Below, piece by piece: positions 43,486-54,275 of a DNA stretch of 64,000 bases (position 1 is the stretch's first letter; the number at the start of each line of letters is the position of its first letter). The notes under the pieces are model-generated. The model had not been told where the DNA came from, did no database searches, and saw only the letters and a list, made by a program, of their open reading frames with translations. The position numbers were made by a program, and so were the translations under genes. This DNA is from Mycobacterium sp. UM_CSW (lineage in GTDB: Bacteria; Actinomycetota; Actinomycetes; Mycobacteriales; Mycobacteriaceae). The stretch lies in contig NZ_AUWQ01000017.1 of NCBI RefSeq assembly GCF_000455205.1, forward strand, positions 1-64,000. Direction: 5' to 3'.

Positions 43486-45057
43486 ATGCCCGTCCCCTTC
43501 GACGCGACGCGGCTCACCCGCCGTGGCTTCATGGCCGCCGGCATCGCCGGCGGGCTGGCGCTGGCGGCCTGCAGCCAAACCAAGTCCCAGGGGTCGAGCA
43601 CGTCCGCCCAAATGGCGGCCGCCATCGCCGCGGCCGAGGCGGTCCGGCCACACAGCGGGCGCACCGTCACCGCCGGCCTGACGCCGCAGCTGACAGATAT
43701 CGATCTGGGCGGCCCGGTCGTCCGCACGATGGCGTATGGCAACGGCATTCCCGGACCGCTGATCCGGGCCAAGATCGGCGACGAGCTCGTCGTCACGGTC
43801 TCCAACCGGTTGGACGTCGCGACGTCGGTGCATTGGCACGGCGTCGCGCTGCGCAACGACATGGACGGGGCCGCGCCGGCCACCGCGAACATCCCGGCCG
43901 GCCAGGATTTCGCCTACCGGTTCTCCGTTCCGAATTCGGGCACCTACTGGGGTCATCCGCACACTGGGCTGGACGCCGACAAAGGGCTTTATCTGCCGGT
44001 CATCGTCGACGATCCAAGCGAGGGCGACTACGACGCCGAATGGATTGTCGTCCTTGACGATTGGACCGACGGCGTCGGCAAGAGTCCGCAGCAGCTCTAC
44101 AGCGAGCTAACCGGCCCGAACAAGCCCAGCAGGTCGAACATGACCACGACCACGACCACGACCACGACCACTTCGACGACGCCGAGCGGCTCGCCGGCCT
44201 CGACGACGTCCACCTCCGGGATGTCCGGGAACGGCGGCGGCAGAAGCGACCTGCTCGGCGGCGACGCCGGCGACATCGACTACCCCTACTATCTGATCAA
44301 CGGCCGAATCCCGGCGGCTCCCACCACATTCACCGCGAAGCCCGGCCAGCGCATCAGGATCCGTTTCATCAACACCGGATCGGACACCGCGTTTCGGGTC
44401 GCGCTGGCCGGCCATTCGATGACGGTCACCCACACCGACGGCTTCCCCGTCGTCCCCACCCCGGTCGACGCCCTGCTCATCGGCATGGCCGAACGCTACG
44501 ACGTCATCGTGACTGCCGCCGACGGCGTCTTCCCGCTGGTCGCACTCGCGGAAGGAAAAAACGGCCTGGCGCGCGCGCTGCTGTCCACCGGGGCCGGCAG
44601 CCCACCGGACGCGGGGTTTCAGCCGGCCGAACTCAAGCAGCGGGTCGGCACCATCGAGATGTTCACGGCCACAACGCCCGTCAACCTGGGTCGACCGCAG
44701 CCCGACCTCAACCTTCCGGTGGTGTTGGGCGGCAACATGATGCAGTACAACTGGACGATCAACGGCAAACCCTACAGCCAGACGGATCCGCTGCACGTCC
44801 GCGAGGGTGAACGGCCCACGATCACGTTCGACAACACCACGATGATGTATCACCCGATTCACCTGCACGGCCACACCTACCAGCTGATCAAGGCCGACGG
44901 CAGCCCCGGCCCCCGCAAGGACACCGTCATCGTGTTGCCCAAGCAGAAGGTGCAGGCCGTGCTGGTCGCCGACAACCCGGGCGTGTGGCAGTTGCACTGC
45001 CACAACACCTATCACCAGGAAGCCGGCATGCAGACCCGGCTCGAGTACGTCTTCTAG
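43486..45057 (+). CDS. mmcO: Multicopper oxidase, Tat-exported lipoprotein (MmcO-like)
   Basis: 523 residues. The N-terminus carries a Tat-like RRGFMAAG (12-19) and a lipobox LAAC with Cys29. Copper motifs are complete: H116-W-H118, H157-P-H159, HPIHLHGH and HCHNTYHQEAGM. This is the architecture of the mycobacterial copper-resistance oxidase MmcO, which oxidises Cu(I) outside the membrane. A Thr-rich linker (about 219-243) interrupts the usual fold between domains 1 and 2. GAGGAG precedes the ATG. No RicR-type site is visible directly upstream. The symbol is by family resemblance. Confidence 0.88.
   Translation: MPVPFDATRLTRRGFMAAGIAGGLALAACSQTKSQGSSTSAQMAAAIAAAEAVRPHSGRTVTAGLTPQLTDIDLGGPVVRTMAYGNGIPGPLIRAKIGDELVVTVSNRLDVATSVHWHGVALRNDMDGAAPATANIPAGQDFAYRFSVPNSGTYWGHPHTGLDADKGLYLPVIVDDPSEGDYDAEWIVVLDDWTDGVGKSPQQLYSELTGPNKPSRSNMTTTTTTTTTTSTTPSGSPASTTSTSGMSGNGGGRSDLLGGDAGDIDYPYYLINGRIPAAPTTFTAKPGQRIRIRFINTGSDTAFRVALAGHSMTVTHTDGFPVVPTPVDALLIGMAERYDVIVTAADGVFPLVALAEGKNGLARALLSTGAGSPPDAGFQPAELKQRVGTIEMFTATTPVNLGRPQPDLNLPVVLGGNMMQYNWTINGKPYSQTDPLHVREGERPTITFDNTTMMYHPIHLHGHTYQLIKADGSPGPRKDTVIVLPKQKVQAVLVADNPGVWQLHCHNTYHQEAGMQTRLEYVF
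44143..44172 (+). repeat. Hexanucleotide microsatellite (ACCACG)n coding poly-Thr
   Basis: Four copies of ACCACG, then ACCACT, encode ten consecutive Thr residues (220-229) in the multicopper oxidase. Slippage by whole units would change linker length without a frameshift. Confidence 0.9.
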
Positions 45058-45060
45058 GCT

Positions 45061-45882
45061 TCAGGCGGTTGCGAAGAACTCCAGCAGCAACTCGTTGACC
45101 GCGGCGGGCCGTTCGATTTGCGGGCAGTGGCCAGCCTTTTCCACGACCACCGATCGGGCACCGTCGATCTGTTTCGCGATCTGAGCGGCCCAGCCGGGCG
45201 GGAGGAGTTTGTCGTCCCCGCCTTCGATGACGAGCGTCGGCACGGTGATGCGCTCGTAGGCGCGCGCGCTCGACGGGGTCGCGGATGGCGCGGCGTCGGG
45301 GCGCCGAAATCGGGCCGCCGCCACCGCCTCCCACGCGCCCGGCGCGGTGCTCGATTCGTAACGGCGCCGCACGTAGTCCTCGTCCGCCGGGTACCCGGGA
45401 TCGTGGAACAGCGCCTCGACGATGCGGCGCATCGCCGGCAGCGTCGCGTCGTACTGCTGCAGCGCGTCGAAATGCCGGTTCTGCTTGATCTCGCCTCCCC
45501 CGCAGATGATCACCAGGCTGCGGACCGGCAGCAGCGGCGTGTCCGAGGTGGCGTCGGTAAGCAGGTTGATGGCGCCCATCGAGTTGCCGACGAAATGCGC
45601 GGAGTGGACTTCGAGCTCCTCGCAGAATCGCGCCACGTGCCGAATCCGCATCCGGCGCCCTTCCACGAAGTCGATGACCTTCGCCGACTGCCCGAACCCC
45701 AACTGGTCCGGTGCCAGGACTCGGTAATGCGCGGCCAGGGCGGCAATGTTGCGCTCCCAGCCGAGTTCCGCGCTGGCGCCGAATTCGCCTCCGTGCAGCA
45801 GTACCACCGGGTCGCCGTCGCCCGCCTCCAGATAGCTGGTGTGCAGGCCGTCAACCAGCAGTGTCTTGCGATGAATCTCCAA
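45061..45882 (-). CDS. Alpha/beta hydrolase, meta-cleavage product hydrolase type
   Basis: 273 residues with HGGEFGASAE near the oxyanion hole, the nucleophile elbow GNSMGA (Ser about 101), Asp in EGGDDKLLPP and His in AGHCPQIE. The GNSMGG-like elbow and spacing are typical of C-C hydrolases of meta-cleavage pathways (MhpC/BphD/HsaD type). It is the last gene of the 54218-45061 operon and would be a second C-C hydrolase there. Confidence 0.85.
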   Translation of the reverse strand: MEIHRKTLLVDGLHTSYLEAGDGDPVVLLHGGEFGASAELGWERNIAALAAHYRVLAPDQLGFGQSAKVIDFVEGRRMRIRHVARFCEELEVHSAHFVGNSMGAINLLTDATSDTPLLPVRSLVIICGGGEIKQNRHFDALQQYDATLPAMRRIVEALFHDPGYPADEDYVRRRYESSTAPGAWEAVAAARFRRPDAAPSATPSSARAYERITVPTLVIEGGDDKLLPPGWAAQIAKQIDGARSVVVEKAGHCPQIERPAAVNELLLEFFATA

Positions 45883-45895
45883 GCGCCCGCCTTCT

Positions 45896-46888
45896 CTACT
45901 TGATCGCGATCGGGTTCACCGGGGAACCCACGGCGCCAACGACTCTCAGGGGCGGCGCGACGAGCTGGAATTCGTACACGCCGTCGGCCGCGCAGTCGTC
46001 CGCCAGCGCGGTGAGGTCCCAGTACTCGCCGAACATCATCCCCATGTCACGCAGGCAAAGCAGATGCAAGGGGAAGGTGATCCCTTCCACTCCGGAGACC
46101 AGGTCCTCCACCTGGAGGTTGTCGGCCGCGACCGCCGCGATCTCGTGATCGTGCAGCCACGAAGCGCACCGCCAATCCAATCCCGAGTAGCCCTCCAGCT
46201 TGTTGCCGGTCTCCAGAAACCTTGCCCACCAACCCGTTCGGATCAAGACGATGTCGCCCCGGCCGATCGTCACGCCCTGCGCGCGAACCACGTCATCGAG
46301 TTCCTCGGGCGTGATCGGGTTTCCGGCCTCCAGGAAGACCTGCGCACCGCGATGGCGGACCAGGTCCAGCAGCACACCGCGCGAGGTGATGCCCTTGCCG
46401 TCGACCTTGTCGATGCCACAGTGGAAGGCGCCCATGCTCGTCACCGAATCCGCCGGGAAGCCGTTGTAGAGCTGACCGTCGTAGTAGACGTGCGACAGCG
46501 CATCCCACTGACTGGCGGCCTGCAACGGCATGATGATCATGTCGTCGTTGAAGCGGAACGGATTGTCGGCCGTCATATAGTCGCTGAGTTGTTTGGCCAG
46601 CGGGTTGCGTGCCCAATCGGGACCGTATTTCGTGAGCGTGTGGACGTCCCCACCGTCCACCGTCATGACATGCACGGGATTGTGCCGAAACTCGAAGGCG
46701 CCCTGCGGCCCCGAGGCGCCGAAGTCCACGCCGAGCGGAAAGACCTTGCCGTGCCGAACCAGGCCCGCGGCTTGCGCGACCTTGTCGGCGGTGATGAAGT
46801 TCAGCGTGCCCAGCTCGTCGTCGGTTCCCCACCGCCCCCAGTTGCAGACGTCGCGAGCGACTCGCCGAAAGTCGGTTACGTCGGCCAC
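45896..46888 (-). CDS. Cyclase-family (kynurenine formamidase-like) hydrolase
   Basis: 330 residues from the GTG at 46888 (AAGGAG upstream); the open frame extends upstream without family sequence. PF04199-type motifs are NWGRWGTDDELGTLNF, SQWDALSHVYYDG (metal region) and RGDIVLIRTGWW. Known members hydrolyse N-formyl or lactone/amide bonds with Zn or Mn. In this operon it may open a lactone or hydrolyse an amide of the pathway. It overlaps the SDR stop by 13 bp. Confidence 0.87.
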   Translation of the reverse strand: MADVTDFRRVARDVCNWGRWGTDDELGTLNFITADKVAQAAGLVRHGKVFPLGVDFGASGPQGAFEFRHNPVHVMTVDGGDVHTLTKYGPDWARNPLAKQLSDYMTADNPFRFNDDMIIMPLQAASQWDALSHVYYDGQLYNGFPADSVTSMGAFHCGIDKVDGKGITSRGVLLDLVRHRGAQVFLEAGNPITPEELDDVVRAQGVTIGRGDIVLIRTGWWARFLETGNKLEGYSGLDWRCASWLHDHEIAAVAADNLQVEDLVSGVEGITFPLHLLCLRDMGMMFGEYWDLTALADDCAADGVYEFQLVAPPLRVVGAVGSPVNPIAIK

Positions 46889-47703
46889 GGCGCTCCTTTC
46901 TCGAGCTCGCGCGCAATCGACGCGCCCACGTTTCCGCCGTCGACCCACACCACCTGACCGGTAATGTAGCTGGCCGCTCGGCTGTTGAGAAACACCAAAA
47001 CCGAGGCCTGTTCGGCCGGCTCCGAAACGCGACCCAGCGGCTTGGGGATGTCGTCGAGGAAGCCTTGTCCGTACGCCGTGCGCAGCTGGTCGAGGATCGG
47101 GGTTTCGGTGACGCCGGGTCCGGTGCAGTTGATGCGGATGCCCCGTGCGCCAAGGGGTGCGGCTTTTCGCATGGTGTAAAGGATGATCGCCTCTTTGGAC
47201 AATTGGTAGCCGCCGCCGGCCAACGCATCCGGATGCGCATGACACCAGTCGATGCCTTCGGCCATCGTCGCGGTGTTAAGCAGCGGCGCCACCGCCCCCA
47301 GGTGGTCGCGATACGCCGCCGCGGCCAGGGACGACACGCTGACAATCGACGACCCCGGGGGCATCTTTTCGATCAGCGCCTCGGTGAGCATTCGCAGTCC
47401 GAGGAAGTTGATGGTGACGACCAGCGGGGGGTCGCCGATCCCGGACGAGACACCGGCGACGTTGAACAGCGCGTCGACGGGCCCCTCGACGGACGCCACC
47501 GCCCGGTCGATCGAGGCCGGATCGGCAAGGTCAACCTCGTGAAAAGCGTTGAGCTCGAACGCCGGGCGGCGCTTGTCCAGCCCGACGACGTCGGCCCCGA
47601 GTTCATTAAGCTGCCGCACCACGTGCTCGCCGATGCCCGAGGCACATCCGGTCACCACGGCACGGCGGCCGTCGTAACGCCACAGATCGTCGATCTGTCC
47701 CAC
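46876..47703 (-). CDS. Short-chain dehydrogenase/reductase
   Basis: 275 residues from a GTG at 47703. It has TGCASGIG, NVAGVS, SVSSLAAAA and a late Y-x3-K (YQLSKEA) displaced by a long insert, as in the 3-alpha-hydroxysteroid dehydrogenase/carbonyl reductase group. It sits 20 bp after the LLM oxidoreductase gene. It probably interconverts a hydroxyl and a keto group on a ring. Confidence 0.88.
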   Translation of the reverse strand: MGQIDDLWRYDGRRAVVTGCASGIGEHVVRQLNELGADVVGLDKRRPAFELNAFHEVDLADPASIDRAVASVEGPVDALFNVAGVSSGIGDPPLVVTINFLGLRMLTEALIEKMPPGSSIVSVSSLAAAAYRDHLGAVAPLLNTATMAEGIDWCHAHPDALAGGGYQLSKEAIILYTMRKAAPLGARGIRINCTGPGVTETPILDQLRTAYGQGFLDDIPKPLGRVSEPAEQASVLVFLNSRAASYITGQVVWVDGGNVGASIARELEKGAPWPT

Positions 47704-47723
47704 GGCTCAATCCGCTTCCGGCG

Positions 47724-49028
47724 TCACTTGCCCTTCTCTTGCTCCTTGGCGCGTCGCGCGGCCTGGACGCGGCCTTCGTTGATCTCCGCCATGGCCTCGG
47801 GGATCTCGCTGGCGGTGAACTTGTCACGGCCGGTGGGCAGGCCGCCGAACGCGTACGTTTCGTCGAACAGCGGTGCCGTCGACTTCGGCCGCCGCGCCTC
47901 CACCTTCTCGATGACGGGCTCGAGCCGTTTGGCCTTGTCGGCCACCGCCTTTGCGTCTCGCTCGATGAACTCGGGCAGCACTTCTTTGCCCATCAGCTCG
48001 ATGGATTCCATGGTGCCCTCGTGGCTGCGCGGGTTGAGCAGCAGGATGATCTCGTCCACGCCGCTCTGCTCGTAACCGCGCAGGAATTCGCGCACGGTGT
48101 CCGGGGAGCCGATCGCGCCGCGTCCGGGGCCGTAGGCCAGCGTCGGGTCCTTCTCGACCTCTTCGAGGTACCGTTTCCACACCCCGGTCCGGCCGGGGAC
48201 GTGCATCCCGGTCAGGTAGTAGTGCATGATCCCGAACGAGAAGAATCCACCGCCCTGCCCCAGTCGCTGCAGGGCCTCCTCTTCCGTCTTGGCGACCATC
48301 ATCGACAGGTCGCCACCGATGGCCAGGATGTTCGGGTTGATCTGTGGCGTGATCGGCACGCCGCTCTCCTCGAATTCCTTGTAGTAGCCGTTGACCCGGT
48401 CGGTCAGCGGCCCGGGACCCGTGTACGCGAAGCTCAGTGCCCCGATGCACTTTTGGGCGGCCATCTGTACGCTCGCCGGCCGCGTGCAGGCCACCCAGAC
48501 CGGCGGATGCGGCTTTTGCAGCGGCTTGGGAATGACGTTGCGGGGCGGCATCTGGATTTGCTCGCCCTTGAAACCGGTGAACGGCTCCTCGATCATGCAT
48601 CGGATCGAAACCTCGAGGGCCTCCTCCCACTGGGCGCGCTTGTCGGCGGGGTCGACATCGAATCCGCCGAGTTCGCCGACGGAGGAACCCTCCCCGGTGC
48701 CGAACTCGACGCGCCCGTTGGAGAGCAGGTCCAGGGTCGCAATGCGTTCGGCCACCCGCGCGGGGTGATTGACCGCGGGCAGCAGGTGCATGATCCCGAA
48801 CCCGAGCCGGATGTTCTTGGTCCGCTGGCTGGCCGCGGCCAGGAAGATCTCCGGCGCGGTGGAATGGCAGTACTCCTCGAGGAAGTGATGCTCGGTGAGC
48901 CAGACCGTCGAGAACCCCGCCTTGTCGGCGGCCTCCACCTCGTCCAGGCAGTCCTGCAACAGGACGTGTTCGTCGTCCGGTGCCCACGGACGCGGCAGGG
49001 CGAACTCGTAGAACAGCGAAATTTTCAT
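47724..49028 (-). CDS. LLM-class (luciferase-like) flavin-dependent oxidoreductase
   Basis: 434 residues of F420/FMN luciferase-like TIM barrel: ISLFYEFALP, VWLTEHHFLEEY, LGFGIMHLLP and NGRVEFGTGEG. Such enzymes use FMNH2 with oxygen (Baeyer-Villiger or hydroxylation) or F420. No reductase is adjacent. The C-terminal ~70 residues are charged and helical (EIPEAMAEINEGRVQAARRAKEQEKGK region) beyond the barrel. Confidence 0.9.
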   Translation of the reverse strand: MKISLFYEFALPRPWAPDDEHVLLQDCLDEVEAADKAGFSTVWLTEHHFLEEYCHSTAPEIFLAAASQRTKNIRLGFGIMHLLPAVNHPARVAERIATLDLLSNGRVEFGTGEGSSVGELGGFDVDPADKRAQWEEALEVSIRCMIEEPFTGFKGEQIQMPPRNVIPKPLQKPHPPVWVACTRPASVQMAAQKCIGALSFAYTGPGPLTDRVNGYYKEFEESGVPITPQINPNILAIGGDLSMMVAKTEEEALQRLGQGGGFFSFGIMHYYLTGMHVPGRTGVWKRYLEEVEKDPTLAYGPGRGAIGSPDTVREFLRGYEQSGVDEIILLLNPRSHEGTMESIELMGKEVLPEFIERDAKAVADKAKRLEPVIEKVEARRPKSTAPLFDETYAFGGLPTGRDKFTASEIPEAMAEINEGRVQAARRAKEQEKGK

Positions 49029-49047
49029 TGATTACCTCCCATATGAG

Positions 49048-50784
49048 TTAAGGGGTCTGTTTGTCAGGCTGGGCCGCAATGTGTTTGGCGGCGACGTAGC
49101 CGAACGTCATGGCCGGGCCGATGGTCGCCCCGGCACCGGCATAGCTGCGGCCCATGACCGGGGCGGACGTGTTGCCCACCGCGTAGAGCCCCGGCACCAC
49201 GGTGCCGTCGGGCCGCAGCACGCGGGCATGTTCGTCGACACGCAGGCCACCCGAGGTACCCAGGTCGCCCAGGACGATTCGGAATGCGTAGTACGGCGGC
49301 TTGCCCAACGGATACAGGTTCGGGTTGGGCAAGGTCGGATCGCCGTAGTAATTGTCGTAGACGCTGTCGCCGCGGTTGAAATCGTCGTCGTGGCCTTTGC
49401 GCGCGAGTTCGTTGAAGCGGCTTGCGGTTTCGGAAAGCTGACGTGCCGGCACTCCTATCTTGGCGGCCATTTCGTCCCACGTCATGGCCGCTTTGACCAC
49501 GCCCGATTCCAGCCAGGCGGCGGGAACCTTGCGGCCGGTGGGTACCGGCGCGCCGGGGATCTTCGGGATCGGGAGATGGCCGCCGATGACATAGCGATTC
49601 CACGACCGGCGATCGGTGATGAGCCAGCACGGGATGTGGGTCACCCCCGACCTCTGGCCGTCGATCATGGCGTGGCCGAAGTCCATGTAGGGCGCCGCCT
49701 CGTTGATGAAGCGTTTCCCGTCGCCGTTGACGATGAACTGTGCGGGCATCATCCGCTCGTTGAGCATGAATTGCATTCGGCCGTCCGGCCATTGGATCGC
49801 CGGGAACCACCACGCCTCGTCAAGTAGTTCGGTTGCGGCGCCCACCTTCTCGCCCGCGCGGATGCCGTCGCCCATGGCGGCGGGGTTGCCGAAGCTCCAA
49901 TCCTGCTCGATGACCGGCAACTGTTCCTTGCGCCAGGCGAGGTCGTGGTCGAAGCCGCCCGAGGCCAGGATGACCCCCCGCCGCGCGCCGACCCGCTGGG
50001 TGGCGCCGTCGCGCTCCACCACGACCCCGGTCACCGCGCCGCCCGCGTCGGTGAGCAATTCGACCATCGGCGAGTCCAGCCACAGCGGGACACCGCGTTC
50101 CCGCATCGCCAGCCTGAGCCGGGCGGCCAACGACTGGCCGATCGCCGCCATCCGCTCACCGAACACTCTGGCCCGGACCATCCGCGCAATCAACTTCAAC
50201 AGCACGCCCTTGCCGGCCCAGGACTGTCTGATCCGGTAGAAGGTCCGAAGCTCCTTGGGACCCAGCCAGATTCCCTTCGGCGCGAGCGCCAACGGCGCCA
50301 GCAGCTTTTGCTCGTCGGGGCCCAGCCTGCGCAGGTCGATGGGCGGCACATTGATCGTGCTCCCAAGCTCAGAGCCGCCGGGCAGCTCCGGGTAGTAATC
50401 TGCATACCCCGGCTTCCAGACGAACTCGAACCAGCCGGAAAGATTCTCCAGGAACTCCAGCATCCGCGGCGCCGAATCGACGTACTGGCGTATCCGTGCC
50501 TCGTCGACCAGACCGTCGGTGATCTGCCGGAGGTACTCGACCACCCCTTCGGGCGGCGGCGCGTAGCCCTCCCTGCGCTGCGCCGGTGCTCCGGGAACCC
50601 AGATGCCCCCGCCCGAAAGGGCAGTGGAGCCACCGAAGTGGGAGGACTTCTCCACCACCAGGGCGTCCAGCCCCGACGCGTGCGCGGTCAGCGCCGCGGT
50701 CATGCCGCCGCCGCCGGAGCCAACGACGAGCACGTCGACGATGTGGTCGAAGACGTCCGGGGCGCCGGGCAACGAAGAAGTCAT
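49048..50784 (-). CDS. 3-ketosteroid delta1-dehydrogenase-like FAD flavoprotein
   Basis: 578 residues from the ATG at 50784, overlapping the mhpB stop (ATGA). The FAD-binding loop is [15 protein letters not shown], and the C-terminal FAD block is [49 protein letters not shown] matches the KstD active-site region with the conserved Tyr. KstD introduces a C1-C2 double bond next to a ring ketone. Here, beside MhpA/MhpB-like genes, it may aromatise or desaturate a ring before cleavage. Confidence 0.9.
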   Translation of the reverse strand: MTSSLPGAPDVFDHIVDVLVVGSGGGGMTAALTAHASGLDALVVEKSSHFGGSTALSGGGIWVPGAPAQRREGYAPPPEGVVEYLRQITDGLVDEARIRQYVDSAPRMLEFLENLSGWFEFVWKPGYADYYPELPGGSELGSTINVPPIDLRRLGPDEQKLLAPLALAPKGIWLGPKELRTFYRIRQSWAGKGVLLKLIARMVRARVFGERMAAIGQSLAARLRLAMRERGVPLWLDSPMVELLTDAGGAVTGVVVERDGATQRVGARRGVILASGGFDHDLAWRKEQLPVIEQDWSFGNPAAMGDGIRAGEKVGAATELLDEAWWFPAIQWPDGRMQFMLNERMMPAQFIVNGDGKRFINEAAPYMDFGHAMIDGQRSGVTHIPCWLITDRRSWNRYVIGGHLPIPKIPGAPVPTGRKVPAAWLESGVVKAAMTWDEMAAKIGVPARQLSETASRFNELARKGHDDDFNRGDSVYDNYYGDPTLPNPNLYPLGKPPYYAFRIVLGDLGTSGGLRVDEHARVLRPDGTVVPGLYAVGNTSAPVMGRSYAGAGATIGPAMTFGYVAAKHIAAQPDKQTP

Positions 50785-51719
50785 TGCGGCACTGCCGTCC
50801 GGATGGCGAAACCGGCGATCAGTTCGGGAGCCGGTTTGTAGTACTGCAGCGTCGTCCGGTACGCCCCGACGGCCTCCAGGGCCGCAAACGCCGCCACCCA
50901 CGTCCTGATCTCCTGGGCGGAGCTGCCGCCCTCGTGGGCGATAAACGAGTTCGACCATTGATCGAGCTCGGAAAGCCTTCCGCTGTCGATGATCTCGAGG
51001 AATCGGTGGTCCCACGCCGGGTTGAGCGGTTGGAGAGCACTCTCGCCGGCCGCGAAAGTCTTGGCTGCGTCGATCACGGCGAGCTGCCGGGCCTGCCGCT
51101 GCTCCGGCGTCATCGGCCTGCCATGCACGATCCGCTCCAGCACTGGGGCGGCCGCGGTCGCCAGCGTCGGCACCGGCGGGCTGTGGGAGAGTCCCCCGGA
51201 CCCCAACAGCAGCACCCGCTTGTCCAAGGCGGCCAGGTAGTTACCAACCGCGGTGCCCAGCGCCCGGCACCGGTGCAGCGGCCCCAGCGGCGCGGCGACC
51301 GCGTTGAGGAAGATCGGGATCACCGGGCGCGCAGTGGCGTGGCCGAGAAGCTTTTCCAGCGGCTGCACGGTGCCATGATCGACGTCCATGCTGGCCGACA
51401 CGGCCACGTCGACCCCGGCGCCCAGAACGGCTTTGGCGCATTCGTTGGCAAGGTCTTCCGGGACGTCCAGCGGCCCGGCGTAGGTGCCGTAGTCCCCGAC
51501 GCCGTTGGCGCTGGTGCCGATGCAGAACGGCGGCATCACCTTGTAGAAGAACCCGTTGTAGTGGTCCGGGGAGAACGTCACGACGACATCGGGCCGGTAT
51601 TCCTGCACGAAGTCTCGTGCCTTCGCGATCGCGCCTTCGATGTCGTCAAGCAGGTCCCGCGACGGCCCCGGAAGATTCAGCAGTGGGCTGTGCGACATAC
51701 AGCACAGAGCCAGTGTCAC
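50781..51719 (-). CDS. mhpB: 2,3-dihydroxyphenylpropionate 1,2-dioxygenase-like extradiol dioxygenase
   Basis: 312 residues from the GTG at 51719, chosen because it gives the same N-terminal length as E. coli MhpB and leaves a GGGAGG 11 bases upstream. It closely follows Mhp[51 protein letters not shown] and LNPAWD. It is a class III Fe(II) extradiol dioxygenase (LigB fold) that opens a catechol ring at the meta position. Its 5' end overlaps mhpA by 74 bp. Confidence 0.92.
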   Translation of the reverse strand: MTLALCCMSHSPLLNLPGPSRDLLDDIEGAIAKARDFVQEYRPDVVVTFSPDHYNGFFYKVMPPFCIGTSANGVGDYGTYAGPLDVPEDLANECAKAVLGAGVDVAVSASMDVDHGTVQPLEKLLGHATARPVIPIFLNAVAAPLGPLHRCRALGTAVGNYLAALDKRVLLLGSGGLSHSPPVPTLATAAAPVLERIVHGRPMTPEQRQARQLAVIDAAKTFAAGESALQPLNPAWDHRFLEIIDSGRLSELDQWSNSFIAHEGGSSAQEIRTWVAAFAALEAVGAYRTTLQYYKPAPELIAGFAIRTAVPQ

Positions 51720-53358
51720 TTGGCAAATCACCCCCTCCCGGCTTGAGAGCGAGCGCGTCGAAAAGGCGGGCGCTCAGCTCGGGCGCGCGCTGGGCGATGC
51801 ATGCACCGGCGATGCACCGGTCGGGCCGCAGGAATAACACCGATTCCTGATGGGTGTCGAACCACGCCTTCAGCCCCCCGTTACGGTCCCCGACGATCAC
51901 GACGTCAGGGTCGTCATGGCCATCCCAGTGCAGCTGGGTCAGCGGGCGTGCCGCAAAGAACTTCGCGCCCAAGGCTTTCCAACTCTCGAACGCCTCGTCC
52001 CCGAGAATCTTGCGCGGGTTGTTGTTCCAGCACACCACGGCCAGCCAGTTGCCCAGCACGTCGTCCAGCAACACATCCTGCTTGGTACGGGTGTCGACCC
52101 GGGGCTGGATGAACAGCGTGCCGACCGGCGAGTCGGCCCGGCCGGGCTCCGTGTGCGCGACGGCCCCCTGGTCGTAACGCGGCATCGGCTTGAACCGCAT
52201 CTCCAGCACATACCGCTTGAGCGAAGGCACAATTGACGCCGAGCGCACCAGGACATCCCGCAGACCGGCCACCCGGCGGTTGGTCGGGGAGATCGCGCGG
52301 CCGACCATTGTGGACAGGTCGATCATCGCCCGCGCGTGCTTGCGGCGCTCGATGTCGTAGGTATCCAGCAGTGCGTCGTCGGCCAGGCCGCGCACCACCG
52401 CGGCGAGCTTCCAGCCCAGATTGAACGCATCGCGAATCCCGCTGTTGTAGCCCTGCCCCTGCCACACCGGCATCAGGTGCGCGGCGTCCCCGGCCAACAG
52501 CAGCCGGCCCGAACGGAACGCCCCGGCGATCCGCGAGTGATGGGTATAGACGCGGCGCCGGATCACGTCGACCTGGTCGGGGTGCGGCACCATCCGCGAC
52601 AGCATCTGCCGCAGAAACGCCGGATCCTCGGCCTGCTCGTCGGACTCGTCGCCGTGAATCATGAACTCGAAGCGGCGAATTCCGTGCGCGATCGAGATGG
52701 AGGCGTAGGGGCGTTCGGGGTCGGCTCCCACCTCACTGTTCGGGTGGCCGAGCGGATCGTTGGCGACGTCGACCACCAGCCAGCGCGTCGAGGAGGTCGT
52801 CCCGTCGAACGACACGCCCATCATGCGCCGGGTCATGCTGCGGCCGCCGTCGCAGCCGACGACGTAGCGGGCCCGCGTCGTGGATGCGCCGCCGTCGCCG
52901 CCCAGCTCGACGGTGACCGCGTCGCCGTCCTGCCGGCAGGCCGTCATGGGGCGTTGCCACCGCACCTCGACGTGGGGGAACCTGTCCAGACCGCGCAGCA
53001 ATTCGGCGTCGACGAGCGGCTGCACGAACCCGTTGCGCTTCGGCCAGCCGAACCGCGCATCGGGAGGTGCCATTTCGGCGAGCACGCGACGCTTGGCGTC
53101 GACGAAGCGAAGGATCTGGTTCGGGACGGTGTGCGGCAGGATGCGGTCGACCAGGCCGATCGACTGGAAGGTGCGCAGCCCCTCGTCGTCCAGCCCGACT
53201 CCGCGTGGATAGTCGATGAGCGTGTCCCGTTCGTCGACCACCAGCGTGCGGACGCCTTGCAGGCCAAGGATATTGGCGAGCGTCAGCCCCACCGGGCCGG
53301 CACCGACGAGGAGGACCTCGACGTCGACCGGTGCGTCCCGCTCCACGGCGACCATCAC
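51646..53358 (-). CDS. mhpA: 3-(3-hydroxyphenyl)propionate hydroxylase-like FAD monooxygenase
   Basis: 570 residues from a GTG at 53358 (GTGA overlap); an ATG follows directly at 53355. It belongs to the aromatic hydroxylase family: N-terminal [19 protein letters not shown] motif [12 protein letters not shown], and FAD-ribityl motif [21 protein letters not shown]. It hydroxylates a phenolic ring to the catechol cleaved by the adjacent MhpB-like enzyme. The 74-bp overlap with mhpB is unusually long, so its last ~24 residues are co-encoded. Confidence 0.9.
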   Translation of the reverse strand: MMVAVERDAPVDVEVLLVGAGPVGLTLANILGLQGVRTLVVDERDTLIDYPRGVGLDDEGLRTFQSIGLVDRILPHTVPNQILRFVDAKRRVLAEMAPPDARFGWPKRNGFVQPLVDAELLRGLDRFPHVEVRWQRPMTACRQDGDAVTVELGGDGGASTTRARYVVGCDGGRSMTRRMMGVSFDGTTSSTRWLVVDVANDPLGHPNSEVGADPERPYASISIAHGIRRFEFMIHGDESDEQAEDPAFLRQMLSRMVPHPDQVDVIRRRVYTHHSRIAGAFRSGRLLLAGDAAHLMPVWQGQGYNSGIRDAFNLGWKLAAVVRGLADDALLDTYDIERRKHARAMIDLSTMVGRAISPTNRRVAGLRDVLVRSASIVPSLKRYVLEMRFKPMPRYDQGAVAHTEPGRADSPVGTLFIQPRVDTRTKQDVLLDDVLGNWLAVVCWNNNPRKILGDEAFESWKALGAKFFAARPLTQLHWDGHDDPDVVIVGDRNGGLKAWFDTHQESVLFLRPDRCIAGACIAQRAPELSARLFDALALKPGGGDLPSDTGSVLYVAQPTAESSGAVAGPA

Positions 53359-54218
53359 CGACCCAGCAGGAAGTCGAGATGCAGGCGGTTGAAGGTCTTG
53401 GCGTCCTCGTACTGCGGCCAGTGGCCGCAGCCTGGCATCAGCTCGAAGCGCGCGTTGGGAATCATCGACGCGATGCGCCGGCCCTCGGTCACGTCGGCGG
53501 TCGGGTCGTCACTGGTCCAGAGCACCAGCGTCGGCGCGGTGATCGAGCCGTATTCGTCCGGAGAGATGATGTTGCGGGCCCGGATCTCGGGATCCTGCAA
53601 TGCCATGATGTCGCGCATGGCGTCGACGAATCCCGGTTGGCGGTATACCCGTTGGCGGCTGGCGACCAGGTCATCGTAGTCCTTGGACTTGTCGGCCATC
53701 AGCCATTTGATCCGCGCCTGCACCGTTTCCCAGGTCGGGTTCTCGGCGGCCGCCATCGACAGCGTGATGATCCGCTGCATCACCACCGGATCGGCCTGCG
53801 AGCCGCCGGCGGTGTTGAGGACCAGTCGGTCGACCGCGTCGGGATGGTCGATGGCGGCGCGCGCCGCCACCCAGCCGCCGAGGGATTCACCGCTCAGGCT
53901 GGCGCGATCGACACCGATGGCGCGCAGCACCTCCAGCAAGTGGTCGACGTAGTGACCGACCTCCAGCGGGTGACCCGGTTTGTCGGTGTAGCCGTGGCCC
54001 AGCATGTCGATGGACCACGTCCAGAAATGCTCGGCGTGCGCGGCCAGGTTCCGAACGTATGCCTCCGCGTGGCCACCCGATCCGTGCAAGAACACCAGCA
54101 CCGGCTTGCCCGAATCCCCGGCGCGCAGGTAGCGGGTGCGCACTCCCCCGGCATGGAGGTAGCCCTGCGAAAACGCAACACCCTGGAGATCGCTCCATAT
54201 GCTCTCGAATTCCGCCAC
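53355..54218 (-). CDS. Alpha/beta hydrolase, MhpC-like C-C hydrolase
   Basis: 287 residues from the GTG at 54218 (GAGAGG upstream). Motifs are [25 protein letters not shown], the nucleophile elbow SGESLGGW, Asp in WTSDDPTAD and His in GCGHWPQYE. It is the first gene of the mhp-like operon and probably hydrolyses the meta-cleavage product. The operator candidate at 54276-54294 lies in the 128-bp divergent gap. Confidence 0.88.
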   Translation of the reverse strand: MAEFESIWSDLQGVAFSQGYLHAGGVRTRYLRAGDSGKPVLVFLHGSGGHAEAYVRNLAAHAEHFWTWSIDMLGHGYTDKPGHPLEVGHYVDHLLEVLRAIGVDRASLSGESLGGWVAARAAIDHPDAVDRLVLNTAGGSQADPVVMQRIITLSMAAAENPTWETVQARIKWLMADKSKDYDDLVASRQRVYRQPGFVDAMRDIMALQDPEIRARNIISPDEYGSITAPTLVLWTSDDPTADVTEGRRIASMIPNARFELMPGCGHWPQYEDAKTFNRLHLDFLLGR

Positions 54219-54275
54219 GGTTCCTCTCACGCCTGCTGGTAGTCGGAAATTTCGTTCTCGTCTTTGGCCTATGCC

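Noticed and set aside
44143-44172. Phase-variable frameshift switch in the multicopper oxidase
   Set aside because: The repeat unit is six bases, so slippage keeps the reading frame; only length change is possible.
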